Source: JALZKA01 sp963717635
GTDB taxonomy: Bacteria; Actinomycetota; Thermoleophilia; Solirubrobacterales; 70-9
DNA length: 64,000 bases
Assembly (NCBI GenBank): GCA_963717635.1
Contig: OY970347.1
Span: 2,232,001 to 2,296,000 of the forward strand
Reading direction: 5' to 3'
Shown here piece after piece: positions 1-7,127 of the stretch. The first letter of the stretch is position 1, and each line of letters begins with the position of its first letter. A program made the translations under genes and the position numbers. Under the pieces are notes generated by a model. That model did not search any database. It was not told the origin of the DNA and saw only the letters and a program-made list of their open reading frames with translations.

Positions 1-1
1 G

Positions 2-268
2 GTCGAGGAGGCCTCCACGAAGCAGGTGACCGACGTGCTCGAGCGCGAATCCGAGCCGCTCCGAGAGGGCAGCGCGATCGATTCCCCGCTCGGCCCGTTG
101 CCGGTGCGATCACTCGCCGGGATGGCCTTGATGATCGCGATCGCCGTCGCCGTCTATCTCATCGCCTGGAGCGGATTCGGGACGCTGGGGCTGTTCCTGG
201 GATGGATCCCCGCCGCCGCCCTCGGCCTGTTCGCTGCGCGCGAGTACGGCCGCCGCGCAGCCACCTAG
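2..268 (+). CDS. Small membrane protein, 5'-partial
   Basis: The reading frame is open back to the window edge, so the N-terminus is probably missing; a GTG at 26 is the only internal start seen. The visible part has a charged N-terminal stretch (VLERESEPLREG) followed by two hydrophobic helices, near GMALMIAIAVAVYLIAW and GLFLGWIPAAALGLFA, and an Arg-rich tail. That fits a small two-helix membrane protein facing the cytoplasm at both ends. I do not recognise a family. It ends 20 nt before a strong inverted repeat that could terminate its transcript. Confidence 0.55.
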   Translation, partial: VEEASTKQVTDVLERESEPLREGSAIDSPLGPLPVRSLAGMALMIAIAVAVYLIAWSGFGTLGLFLGWIPAAALGLFAAREYGRRAAT

Positions 269-286
269 CTCCGGCGGATCTCCGAA

Positions 287-323
287 CGTCGAGTTAAGCC
301 GCGCCAGGCGACCTAACTCGACG
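287..323 (+). terminator. Perfect 10-bp inverted repeat between the first gene and tRNA-Val
   Basis: Arms CGTCGAGTTA (287-296) and TAACTCGACG (314-323) are perfectly complementary around a 17-nt GC-rich loop. There is no U-run, so it is not a classical intrinsic terminator. Position after a stop codon and before a tRNA promoter makes transcript ending the likeliest role; an operator is the alternative. Confidence 0.45.
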
Positions 324-360
324 CTCGATGGCGAGCGGCCGCCCTATCATCACGCGCCCA

Positions 361-432
361 GGGCGCGTAGCTCAGTGGGAGAGCGCTCGCTTCACACGCG
401 AGAGGTCGCTGGTTCGAAACCAGCCGCGCCCA
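361..432 (+). tRNA. tRNA-Val (anticodon CAC)
   Basis: Complete 72-nt cloverleaf. The acceptor stem is GGGCGCG/CGCGCCC with discriminator A, the D arm GCTC/GAGC, the anticodon stem CTCGC/GCGAG with loop TTCACAC (anticodon CAC, reading GUG), and the T arm GCTGG/CCAGC with loop TTCGAAA. CCA is not encoded. A TATCAT hexamer at 345-350 could be its -10 element. This is the only copy in the window with a 5' half; its 3' half is duplicated many times downstream, so it is the probable parent sequence of the dispersed repeat. Confidence 0.95.
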
Positions 433-448
433 TGCGAAAAGAGGGCTT

Positions 449-465
449 GGGTAAGCGCTTTACCC
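449..465 (+). terminator. Short hairpin downstream of tRNA-Val
   Basis: GGGTAA (449-454) and TTACCC (460-465) form a 6-bp stem with a 5-nt loop, 17 nt past the tRNA. No T-run follows, so termination is only plausible. Confidence 0.3.
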
Positions 466-534
466 TCCCGAAGCGCGAGAAGCTGCACGGTCTGCCGATC
501 GTGTGGAAACGCATTGGAAACGATCGGAGCAGAA

Positions 535-876
535 ATGGCCACCCCCACCCCCACGGACCTGGCAGGCAAGATCGAGAACTGGCGAGGGGCTTCCGCGCGA
601 AACGAAACAACGTTCCGAAGCGCTATTGCCGAGACGCTCCCCGGCGACGATGCGACCGTGAAGTCTGCAACGGTCGAAAAGATCTCCGAGGTCGAGCCGT
701 TCGGACAGGGCTACAAGGCATTGCTCTCAGTCAATGCTGAGACCGAGCACCGCACGGACGAGAGCGAGCCGGATACGTTCGGCCCGAACGATCTAACCGA
801 TTGGGGGGTCCGAGTTCTGATCGACGTAGACCCTTCTGGGAACGTGGCGGATATGAGCCACGCCCCCGGCGACTGA
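535..876 (+). CDS. Hypothetical protein, 113 aa
   Basis: I chose the ATG at 535 because a GGAG lies 7 nt upstream and because the longer open frame would run through the tRNA gene. The product begins MATPTPTDLAGKIENW, is acidic and soluble, has no membrane segment or signal peptide, and ends with a likely beta-strand region (TDWGVRVLIDVDPSGNV). I do not recognise the family. It is followed 17 nt later by a truncated GIY-YIG gene on the same strand, which suggests a small accessory operon next to the tRNA. Confidence 0.5.
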   Translation: MATPTPTDLAGKIENWRGASARNETTFRSAIAETLPGDDATVKSATVEKISEVEPFGQGYKALLSVNAETEHRTDESEPDTFGPNDLTDWGVRVLIDVDPSGNVADMSHAPGD

Positions 877-893
877 GGCTCCGCTCTAACTCC

Positions 894-1190
894 ATGGAGG
901 CCGCGAACTCCCCGGACACGATCCCTATCGACCCGGAGAACCTCGCCCGTGCGCTGGCTCTTTCTGAAGGCTTCGAGGATCTGCTCAAGGAGCTGACGAC
1001 AGGGCCGGTGTTCCGGGTTCGGGAGCGGCCAGCCCCTCCGGCGCGACCCGGCGTCTACGTCTTCTCGAAGGGCGGGGTGGTGGTCCACGTCGGGCGGACC
1101 AACGACCTTCAACGGCGGCGAAGAGATCACACCATGCCGAAGAACCGACGAGACTCCGCCTCGTTCGCGTTTCGGCTGGCCGTCGCGCGA
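894..1190 (+). pseudogene. GIY-YIG nuclease-like gene, 3'-truncated
   Basis: From the ATG at 894 the product shows a GIY-YIG-type core at about residues 52-75: RPGVYVFSKGG, then VVVHVGRTNDLQRRRRDH, with the conserved Gly-Val-Tyr and His-Val-Gly-Arg features and a downstream SASFAFRLA segment. Family-like sequence stops near base 1186; the frame stays open to 1583 but the rest is Ser/Pro/Arg-rich and is antisense to the neighbouring DUF3800 gene. I infer loss of the C-terminal half at a deletion junction. The catalytic half downstream (conserved Glu and Asn) is missing, so it is probably inactive. Confidence 0.6.
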
Positions 1191-1752
1191 GCTGAAGCAC
1201 TCGTGACAGCTTCGAGTCCGTCGAGAGCGCAAGCGCGAGTCGATCGAGCTGCGTGTATTCGGTCCCGGTCCGTATGCGCTCTAGGCATGCAGCGAGAAAC
1301 TCGTGCTCTCGCTTTCGTCCACCCCCAGGACGATCGAAGACCACCAACGCGCTCTCATCTGGTGGAAGAGTGTTTTGTGCCCGTTCCAGGAAGAGCATTG
1401 TTACGTCGTCCTCATGCGAGGGCGAGTCCTCCGACGCCATGCGCTTGTTCGTGTCCTCCATCACCACGATCGCCTTCGACTGCGCCTGCGCCGCAAGCGC
1501 CAGTGCCTTCAGGAAGAACTCCGTTCGGGCTTCCTCCTTTAGCTCCTGATGCATCCAGCTCTTCCGGTGCGGCGACCACTTGAATTCATCGCCTGCCGGA
1601 AAGCCGGTCTGGATGCAGAGGTTGTCGAGCGAGATCTCCAACCATCGGAGCCAAGCACCCGGCACGCGCAGACCGCCCACTGCTACGAGCGGACCCATCC
1701 CGTCTCGGCTGGGCTTCGTCTGCGCGGAATCGTCAATCGCGAAGAAGTCCAC
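1186..1752 (-). pseudogene. DUF3800 protein, 3'-truncated
   Basis: Minus-strand product starts MDFFAIDDSAQTKPSRDG, the typical DUF3800 opening with acidic residues after a beta-strand as in RNase H-like folds. It continues through AIVVMEDTNK and ends in STDSKLSRVLQLA, where members of this family normally carry on with a conserved Asp-containing segment. After base 1186 the frame continues to 985 with unrelated Arg-rich sequence. The break coincides with the break in the convergent GIY-YIG gene, so one deletion may have removed both 3' ends. DUF3800 proteins are common in mobile and defence-rich regions; their function is not established. Confidence 0.65.
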
Positions 1753-1827
1753 AGATCGAGGATGCCAAGCTCATGCCACCCGCGCAGATCGGAACGTCCC
1801 TTGACTTCGCGAGATACTGCGCGGGCG

Positions 1828-2226
1828 ATGTCGCAGGAGAACGTGGAGATCGTGCGGGGCATTCACGACGAGTGGGAGCGCGGAAACCTGCGAGCCGGTG
1901 CCGACCTTTACGACCCGCACATCGTGTTCATTCCACGGCAAGATCTGCCCGATCCCGGACGCCACCTTGGGCCGGACGGCATCCGACAATGGATGCGACG
2001 GTGGCTGGATGCGTGGACTGACTTCAGCCTTACAGCCGAAGAACTGATCGCGGTCGGCGAGAGCGTGATCGTGCGGGTGCGACAGCGCGGCACTGGGAAG
2101 ACAAGCGGCGCGCCTGTCGAACTCACCTTCTTCCAGGTCTGGACGTTCCGGGGACGGTCGGTTATCCGGATCGAACAGTTTGAGGGGAAAGACGCCGCCC
2201 TCGAAGCCGCCGGACTGTCGGAGTAG
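1828..2226 (+). CDS. SnoaL-like (NTF2-fold) protein 1
   Basis: 132 aa, opening MSQENVEIVRGIHDEWERG and ending AALEAAGLSE. This is the standard single-domain cone-shaped SnoaL-like architecture: a long N-terminal helix, then alternating strands (ELTFFQVWTFRGRSVIRIEQF). Family members include polyketide cyclases and isomerases, but many have no known substrate. No SD is visible; instead GATACT (1813-1818) lies 9 nt before the ATG, suggesting a leaderless mRNA. No tRNA repeat precedes it; upstream is the truncated DUF3800 gene. A second SnoaL gene starts 3 nt after its stop. Confidence 0.85.
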   Translation: MSQENVEIVRGIHDEWERGNLRAGADLYDPHIVFIPRQDLPDPGRHLGPDGIRQWMRRWLDAWTDFSLTAEELIAVGESVIVRVRQRGTGKTSGAPVELTFFQVWTFRGRSVIRIEQFEGKDAALEAAGLSE

Positions 2227-2229
2227 GCG

Positions 2230-2676
2230 ATGTCGAAGGAGAACGTAGAGATCGTGCGCCGCTGGTTGCAGGAGCCACCAGCCGAGTCGGTTCCCGTGGA
2301 AGGGGTTATGGAGTGGATCGCCGACTTCTGGGAACCCGACAGCGACTACTACCCGGTTCGCAAGTTCCCGGAGGCGCGGCCCTGCCACGGACACGAGGAA
2401 ATCGCGCGATTCTTGACCGAGTATCGCACCGCGTGGGATTACCGACACGTGGTCGAGGACGCGAGGGCGATTTCCGATGATCGCGTTCTGGTACGCGCGC
2501 GCATATCGGCACAGGGAACCGTGAGCGGCGCGGCGCTGGAAGGCGATATCTACCACTGCTTCTGGCTGCGGCACGGGCGATTCATCAGGGTCGAGGATCA
2601 CCTGACTGCCAAAGGCGCGGTTCACGCGCTCGGCTTCACTGGCGAAACCCTCGAAGCCTCCGGGCTGTCGGAGTAG
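2230..2676 (+). CDS. SnoaL-like protein 2
   Basis: 148 aa, MSKENVEIVRRWLQEPP to LEASGLSE. It is in tandem with the preceding paralog: TAG, GCG, ATG. The GGAG contained in the upstream gene's final Ser-Glu codons lies 6 nt before this ATG and can serve as its ribosome site, so translation is probably coupled. The sequence is longer than its neighbours in the middle (SDYYPVRKFPEARPC) and keeps the terminal strand-rich half (DIYHCFWLRHGRFIRVEDHL). Substrate unknown. Confidence 0.85.
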   Translation: MSKENVEIVRRWLQEPPAESVPVEGVMEWIADFWEPDSDYYPVRKFPEARPCHGHEEIARFLTEYRTAWDYRHVVEDARAISDDRVLVRARISAQGTVSGAALEGDIYHCFWLRHGRFIRVEDHLTAKGAVHALGFTGETLEASGLSE

Positions 2677-2817
2677 GCGGTCGGCCCGAGTTCGGGAAAC
2701 GGGCTGGAAACAGTCGAGCGAAGCTCAGCGCAACAGAGAGCAACCCGATCGCCGCAAGATCACAGTTGCTGAGCGTCACAGCAGTTCAGGGCAGCTCACC
2801 GCAGAAGCCGACGCGCA

Positions 2818-2860
2818 CTTCACACGCGAGAGGTCGCTGGTTCGAAACCAGCCGCGCCCA
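2818..2860 (+). repeat. tRNA-Val 3'-half repeat, copy B (partial)
   Basis: 43 nt identical to the tRNA-Val gene from the anticodon loop (CTTCACACGCGAG) to the discriminator A. The 5' hairpin and decamer tract of the full repeat are absent. The cloverleaf 5' half is missing, so it cannot be a working tRNA. It lies 112 nt beyond the 3' end of the convergent methyltransferase gene. Confidence 0.9.
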
Positions 2861-2971
2861 TCTTCATGCGGGAGCAGATGGCCGCTTTTCGTCCAAAGCG
2901 ACTGTTTCGACAAGTGCGATTGTTGGCTACTCAGCTTCCGCTTTCACGCGAAGGGAGCAGCCAGCACTCGG

Positions 2972-3796
2972 TCAGCCGGCTTTGCCTCCGGAGCAGAGCT
3001 TCACCGAGACCGGCAGATCGAAATGCCCGTCGGTGCGGTATGTGGCCAGACGGCGCTCAAGGGCCGCCCGGATGCCCTCCCGGGTCTCCTCCGACTGGCC
3101 GAGCACGAGCGAGGCCATCCGAACCGTCCCCCGCTGCAGGGCGCGCCAGAGATCCTCGAACGACCTGACCGGGTGTGTGAATGCGACGCGTCGCACCTCC
3201 ACGTCGACCAGGCCCTGTCCTTCGAATAAGCGCCGAAACTCACCGTCATCGGAGAACCGGAAGACATCGGGACCCGGGGGCAGGCCGTCGGGCGGCCCCG
3301 CGCCGACTTCTGCGACAGCCTCGAGGAACACGCCGAACATGCGCATCTCCGCGGGCGCGTCCCAGGTCGTCAGCGCCAACCGGCCACCCGGCGCAAGGAC
3401 CCGTGCGCTCTCGGCCACCGCCAGTTCCGGGCGGGCGAAGTGTGGGAGCCCGAAGTTGCCGACCACAGCATCAAAGGCAGCGTCCTCGAACGGGAGCGAC
3501 TGGGCGTCGGCGCGCCTGAACTCGATGTCCGGATGCTCCGCGTTTGCCCGGGCGAGCATCGCCTCCGCGACGTCCACGCCCCATACCGTCGCTCCCCGAC
3601 GAGCCGCCTCCGCCGCCACGTACCCGGGCCCGGTGGCCACGTCGAGCACCCGCGTGCCCGGACCCACTCGAGCAACATTCAGGAGCGGCTCAACCAGGCG
3701 GCCCGTGATATCGCCGAAGAACCCTGCGTACCCCTCCACCCGCTCTTCCCAGGCACTCGCTTCAAACTCATCGAAGGCGTCGAGGTCGATGCTCAC
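2972..3796 (-). CDS. Class I SAM-dependent methyltransferase
   Basis: 274 aa. Motif I is VLDVATGPGYVA (about residue 50), followed by an acidic residue after the second strand (VWGVDVAEAML), motif II RRADAQSLPF and a motif-IV region FDAVVGNFGLPHF, then RVLAPGGRLALTTWD. This is the Methyltransf_11/25 type fold using S-adenosylmethionine; the acceptor cannot be told. An all-alpha insert near residues 150-200 resembles small-molecule methyltransferases. It is soluble and monocistronic, on the strand opposite to the flanking SnoaL genes. Confidence 0.85.
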   Translation of the reverse strand: MSIDLDAFDEFEASAWEERVEGYAGFFGDITGRLVEPLLNVARVGPGTRVLDVATGPGYVAAEAARRGATVWGVDVAEAMLARANAEHPDIEFRRADAQSLPFEDAAFDAVVGNFGLPHFARPELAVAESARVLAPGGRLALTTWDAPAEMRMFGVFLEAVAEVGAGPPDGLPPGPDVFRFSDDGEFRRLFEGQGLVDVEVRRVAFTHPVRSFEDLWRALQRGTVRMASLVLGQSEETREGIRAALERRLATYRTDGHFDLPVSVKLCSGGKAG

Positions 3797-3941
3797 TCGT
3801 GGCTCACCTGTGCCTGCTCCCCTCGCCGAACGTCACGGCGAGCCTACACTCGGACAGGCGGTGCCGCAATGACCTCTCCGCGCGAAAAGCGGCAGCGCCT
3901 GTTCAAACAGTTGCTTTCCATGCAGAGCGGGGCAATTCCCA

Positions 3942-4098
3942 TTGGGCACCAGCGCCATTCTGGTGCCCGTTAGCGCACCCATCCGCATACATCCAGACAC
4001 ATCCACGCACATCCGATGGCGCCGATCGACGCTATCCGTGCCTGAGGCACCACCGCTTCACACGCGAGAGGTCGCTGGTTCGAAACCAGCCGCGCCCA
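3942..4098 (+). repeat. tRNA-Val chimeric repeat, copy C (full)
   Basis: Full copy. Hairpin GGGCACCAG (3944-3952)/CTGGTGCCC (3960-3968) with a 7-nt loop; four CATCC-type decamers; a mini-hairpin GTGCC-TGA-GGCAC; then the tRNA-Val 3' half from CGCTTCACAC to CGCGCCCA (4054-4098), unmutated. A SnoaL gene begins 31 nt after the end. Confidence 0.93.
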
Positions 4099-4129
4099 TG
4101 GCTCGCTGCCGAGGGATACTGCGCGGGCG

Positions 4130-4519
4130 ATGTCGGACGAGAATGTCGAAATCGCGCGCCAAGCGATCGCAGCGTGGAACGCTGGAGACATGGACGGGCT
4201 TCGGGATCTCTATGACCCTGAAGCTGTCTATACGACTCCGTCTGACTGGCTCGGCGGACCCTGGACGGGCCGCGACGCGATCATGGAGCAGTTCCGCGAA
4301 CTGCGCGACGTCTGGCAGGACGACTCATTCGGCCGCCCTGAAATGCTGGACGCAGGGGACCGCGTCGTTGTGCAGATTCCCTTCCTCACTGAAACCCGTG
4401 GTCTCCCGCTCAGCACCGACATGGTGTGGGTCTACACCATGCGCGATGGGTTGATCGTCAGTTTGGAGTTTTTCGGCTCGAGGGAGGAAGCCCTCGAAGC
4501 GGCCGGACTGTCGGAGTAG
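4130..4519 (+). CDS. SnoaL-like protein 3
   Basis: 129 aa, MSDENVEIARQAIAAWNAGD to EEALEAAGLSE. Typical NTF2-fold layout with GPWTGRDAIMEQFRELRDVW in the middle and DMVWVYTMRDGLIVSLEFF at the end. GATACT (4115-4120) is 9 nt upstream of the ATG and there is no SD, so I infer a leaderless transcript. It follows repeat copy C with a 31-nt gap that is the same leader seen at other repeat-linked SnoaL genes. Substrate unknown. Confidence 0.87.
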   Translation: MSDENVEIARQAIAAWNAGDMDGLRDLYDPEAVYTTPSDWLGGPWTGRDAIMEQFRELRDVWQDDSFGRPEMLDAGDRVVVQIPFLTETRGLPLSTDMVWVYTMRDGLIVSLEFFGSREEALEAAGLSE

Positions 4520-4658
4520 CTGCTTCTCGGACGAGAGCGCAATAGGCAGACAACCGCCCTGTCTGCCCAAAGCGAGCCGAATCCTGCCGAATCGAGCCGC
4601 ACCGAATCGGCGCCCTCAGGCACAAACCCGCTCGTAGAGCCGGGTGCCTTTCCTTAAG

Positions 4659-4703
4659 TGGGCGCGGCTGGTTTCGAACCAGCGACCTCTCGCGTGTGAA
4701 GCG
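4659..4703 (-). repeat. tRNA-Val 3'-half repeat, copy D (inverted, partial)
   Basis: Reverse-complement copy of the tRNA-Val 3' half, from CGCTTCACAC to GCGCCCA, without a hairpin or decamers. It is the only minus-strand copy found and sits between SnoaL 3 and the small protein gene at 4784. Confidence 0.88.
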
Positions 4704-4783
4704 TTCGAGGCGCCGGCCTTGCGCGCCCGCGCGCCTAGCTGGTGATGTAGGTTCGGCGTGCCCCCTATCGAGAGGAGCTGTCG

Positions 4784-5062
4784 ATGCCTGTAATCGTCGA
4801 GGCCGAGGCCCCAAGCCAGGAGGTGTACGAGGCCGTGTCCAGCCGGGCAATGAGCGGCGGCCAGCTTCCCGAGGGCTGCCACGTGCACATCGCGGGCCCC
4901 GCCGGCGGCCGCTGGCGTGTGCTCACGGTCTGGGATTCGCGTGAGGCGTTCGAGAAGTTCCGCGAGGAGAAGCTGCTCCCGACGTTCCGGGAGATCGCCG
5001 GCGACGACGCCCCGCCGCCCGGCGACCCGGACGTCAACGAAGTCCACACGTTCATCAAGTAG
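4784..5062 (+). CDS. Small ABM-like hypothetical protein
   Basis: 92 aa, MPVIVEAEAPSQEVYEAV to DVNEVHTFIK, with an SD (GAGGAG, 8 nt) before the ATG. Composition and pattern (an N-terminal strand, the helix VYEAVSSRA, then GRWRVLTVWDSREAFEKF) match dimeric alpha/beta-barrel proteins of the antibiotic biosynthesis monooxygenase type. These act as small oxygenases or have no known activity. It is convergent with a decayed TetR gene, a common pairing of a small enzyme with its repressor; here the repressor is broken. Confidence 0.7.
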   Translation: MPVIVEAEAPSQEVYEAVSSRAMSGGQLPEGCHVHIAGPAGGRWRVLTVWDSREAFEKFREEKLLPTFREIAGDDAPPPGDPDVNEVHTFIK

Positions 5063-5084
5063 AACGCTCTTGGAGCGAGCCGCG

Positions 5085-5265
5085 CTAGCCGCTCCGGGCG
5101 GCCAGCGCGCCGATGCCTGCGAGCACGACGTCGAGGCCGAACTCGAACTGCTCCTCGCCGCCCGTCGACTCGCCCACATGGCCAGCTCCCTGCGCCGGGC
5201 CCGTGTGACCTCGGGATCGTTGAAGGTCGCCGTGCCGAACAGGTGGACGAACACCTCATCCGTCA
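5085..5265 (-). pseudogene. TetR-family regulator C-terminal remnant, frameshifted
   Basis: On the minus strand one frame reads DEVFVHLFGTATFNDPEV (about 5200-5260). A second frame reads HVGESTGGEEQFEFGLDVV and then LAGIGALAARSG and a stop at 5085-5087. Together they match the C-terminal helices of TetR-type regulators, with a frameshift between them. The DNA-binding N-terminus is gone; the sequence is replaced by a SnoaL tail and repeat copy E. Confidence 0.55.
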
Positions 5266-5275
5266 ACAAGACGAA

Positions 5276-5305
5276 GCCCTCGAAGCCGCCGGGCTGTCGA
5301 AGTAG
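5276..5305 (+). pseudogene. SnoaL C-terminal remnant
   Basis: Codons read A-L-E-A-A-G-L-S-K-stop, the conserved SnoaL tail, but nothing upstream in that frame is SnoaL-like. It ends 19 nt before repeat copy E, the same spacing class as intact SnoaL genes that precede a repeat, so it marks a deleted SnoaL unit. Confidence 0.6.
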
Positions 5306-5324
5306 GCCTCCGGCTTCCATCTGA

Positions 5325-5480
5325 TTGGGCACCAGCGCGGTTCTGGTGCCCGATAGCGCATTCATCCGCACACATCCACGTACATCGCACACATCCGATG
5401 GCGCGATTGACGCCTGTTCGTGCCTGAGGCGCCACCGCTTCACACGCGAGAGGTCGCTGGTTCGAAACCAGCCGCGCCCA
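5325..5480 (+). repeat. tRNA-Val chimeric repeat, copy E (full)
   Basis: Hairpin 5327-5335/5343-5351 (loop CGCGGTT), four decamers, GTGCCTGAGGCGCC and an intact tRNA-Val 3' half ending at 5480. About 10-35 nt further on, a decayed form of the SnoaL leader (GCGAGCTATTGCGC) is recognisable. The stop codon of the convergent beta-helix gene lies 49 nt downstream. Confidence 0.93.
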
Positions 5481-5529
5481 TCATCTGGTGTTACCGCGAG
5501 CTATTGCGCAGAATCGTGGACCGAGTAAT

Positions 5530-6849
5530 TCAACGACTGCGCTTGCGCTTGAGCTCGAACGCCCCGATGTCGCAGCGCCCACGCTGGGGCCGCTTGACGC
5601 CACGCTGGTCGCGGCGCATGCACGCTGTGGGGTCCCCCGTTCCGACCGGCGCATCGGAGCCGCGGTTGAGGGCCCTACTCCGGCGCTTGAGCGCATGGGT
5701 CGGCGTGAAGCCACCGTTGTCCCGGAGCGGTTTGAGGCCGGGCGCCAGACCGAGACGGTCTCCGGCGGCGGGGACGAACGTGCAGCCCTGCATGTTCCCG
5801 AAGAGGTTGAAGCCGAGCGAGACGAAGGCGGGCGGATTCAGCATCGTGCACTCCCGGGACTCCCCACCGCGGTCCACGTTGCCGGCCGCGATGGTGTTGC
5901 GAAATGAGACGGTGACCGAATTGCGGCTGTAGATCGCGCCGCCGTCGCCGTCGCCGTCATCGTCGGCATCGGCGACGTTGCGGGTCATCGTGACGTTGTT
6001 GAGCTGTCCGCCGCTGTTGCTCGAGAACTCGATTGCGCCGCCGTGATCGTCGGCGCGGTTGCCGCTGAACGTAGTGTTGGAGATCTCGATATTCGGCCCG
6101 TCGTTGATCAGCGCCCCGGCTTCGGTGCCGGCCGTGTTCCGGGCGAAAAGTGAATCTCTGATGATCATCCGGGTGCCCTCGTTATAGACGGCGCCGGTGT
6201 CTTCCGCCGCGTGGTTCTCGATGAACGCCGTCTTTCGCAGCACGACCAAGCCGCCGAGGTTGTAGACCCCGGAGCAGCACTCCGTGCCCACGTTCCTCTT
6301 GAAGACGGTGCGGGTCAAGTTGCCGTCGCCGTACAGGACGACCGCGCCGTACTGGCCGCGGTTGCGAACGAAGTGGACGCCACGTGTCGACACGGTCGAG
6401 GCGGCGGCTCCATAGATCGCGCCGCCCTCGGACACATCGGCCCCCCCGCGCAGGGTCAGCCCGGTGAGTCCGAACGACACCGGCGCGGTTACATCGAACA
6501 GGCGGTCCGGGTCGGAGCCCCAGTCGCCCTTGATTGTCGTGGCTCGCGGTCCCTTTCCGCGTATCCGCAGAGCCCAGAGCACGTCGAGGTCGCCCACCTG
6601 GGAGAGGCCGTCGTCGCCCTCGCGGGTCAGGCGATAGGTCTTGTCGGCGAGGCGGATCGTGTCCTGCTCGAAGGCCTCGTTCGCCGCGATCACGGCCTCG
6701 CGAAGGGAGCAGTCGCGAGGCTTGCAGCCATTCGGTGCCGGGTCGCCCGTCCGTGTGACGCGAAAGACCTCCGCCGACGCCGAAGATGCCAGCGCACCCC
6801 ATGCGCACAGCGCCGCCGCGACAACGATCTTCACCCTGCGCCCACTCAC
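5530..6849 (-). CDS. Secreted CSLREA-domain parallel beta-helix protein
   Basis: 439 aa. It has a signal peptide (VKIVVAAALCAWGALASSASA), then the CSLREA motif in CKPRDCSLREAVIAAN at about residue 43. A series of short Asn/Gly-rich repeats follows (SLFARNTAGTEAGALI, TTFSGNRADDHGGAI), typical of right-handed beta-helix folds related to pectate-lyase-like proteins. The C-terminal segment GRCDIGAFELKRK resembles the usual ending of this family. It is exported, and a surface polysaccharide-binding or adhesive role is likely but unproven. A clear paralog lies at 57.6-59.0 kb. Confidence 0.85.
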   Translation of the reverse strand: MSGRRVKIVVAAALCAWGALASSASAEVFRVTRTGDPAPNGCKPRDCSLREAVIAANEAFEQDTIRLADKTYRLTREGDDGLSQVGDLDVLWALRIRGKGPRATTIKGDWGSDPDRLFDVTAPVSFGLTGLTLRGGADVSEGGAIYGAAASTVSTRGVHFVRNRGQYGAVVLYGDGNLTRTVFKRNVGTECCSGVYNLGGLVVLRKTAFIENHAAEDTGAVYNEGTRMIIRDSLFARNTAGTEAGALINDGPNIEISNTTFSGNRADDHGGAIEFSSNSGGQLNNVTMTRNVADADDDGDGDGGAIYSRNSVTVSFRNTIAAGNVDRGGESRECTMLNPPAFVSLGFNLFGNMQGCTFVPAAGDRLGLAPGLKPLRDNGGFTPTHALKRRSRALNRGSDAPVGTGDPTACMRRDQRGVKRPQRGRCDIGAFELKRKRSR

Positions 6850-6983
6850 CCGAATACCCCCTGCTAGACGACTCCTATCGGTTTGATTCTAACCCGAACT
6901 CGGCCAGGGACGTGCCTCGAGAATCAGGTTGAACGGCGTTTTCGGTCGCCCGTCGAAACGGCGGAGGCCGGCCGCGCGCGCGA

Positions 6984-7100
6984 CATGCCCATATCCGCGC
7001 ACATCCAGCCCATACGATGGCGCCCACCGACGCCTATCCGTGCCTGAGGCACCACCGCTTCACACGCGAGAGGTCGCTGGTTCGAAACCAGTCGCGCCCA
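6984..7100 (+). repeat. tRNA-Val chimeric repeat, copy F (5'-truncated)
   Basis: Starts inside the 3' arm of the hairpin (TGCCCATATCC), keeps decamers, GTGCCTGAGGCAC and the tRNA 3' half. One substitution, CCAGT for CCAGC, weakens the T stem. It ends 27 nt before the stop of the convergent GGDEF gene. Confidence 0.9.
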
Positions 7101-7127
7101 TGAATCGCTGGAGAGGTTCGGCTTCGG

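Noticed and set aside
3969..4015. CATCC-N5 decamers as a CRISPR-like or satellite array
   Set aside because: Units are 10 bp, degenerate and only three or four per copy, always inside the tRNA-Val repeat. There are no spacers and no cas genes.
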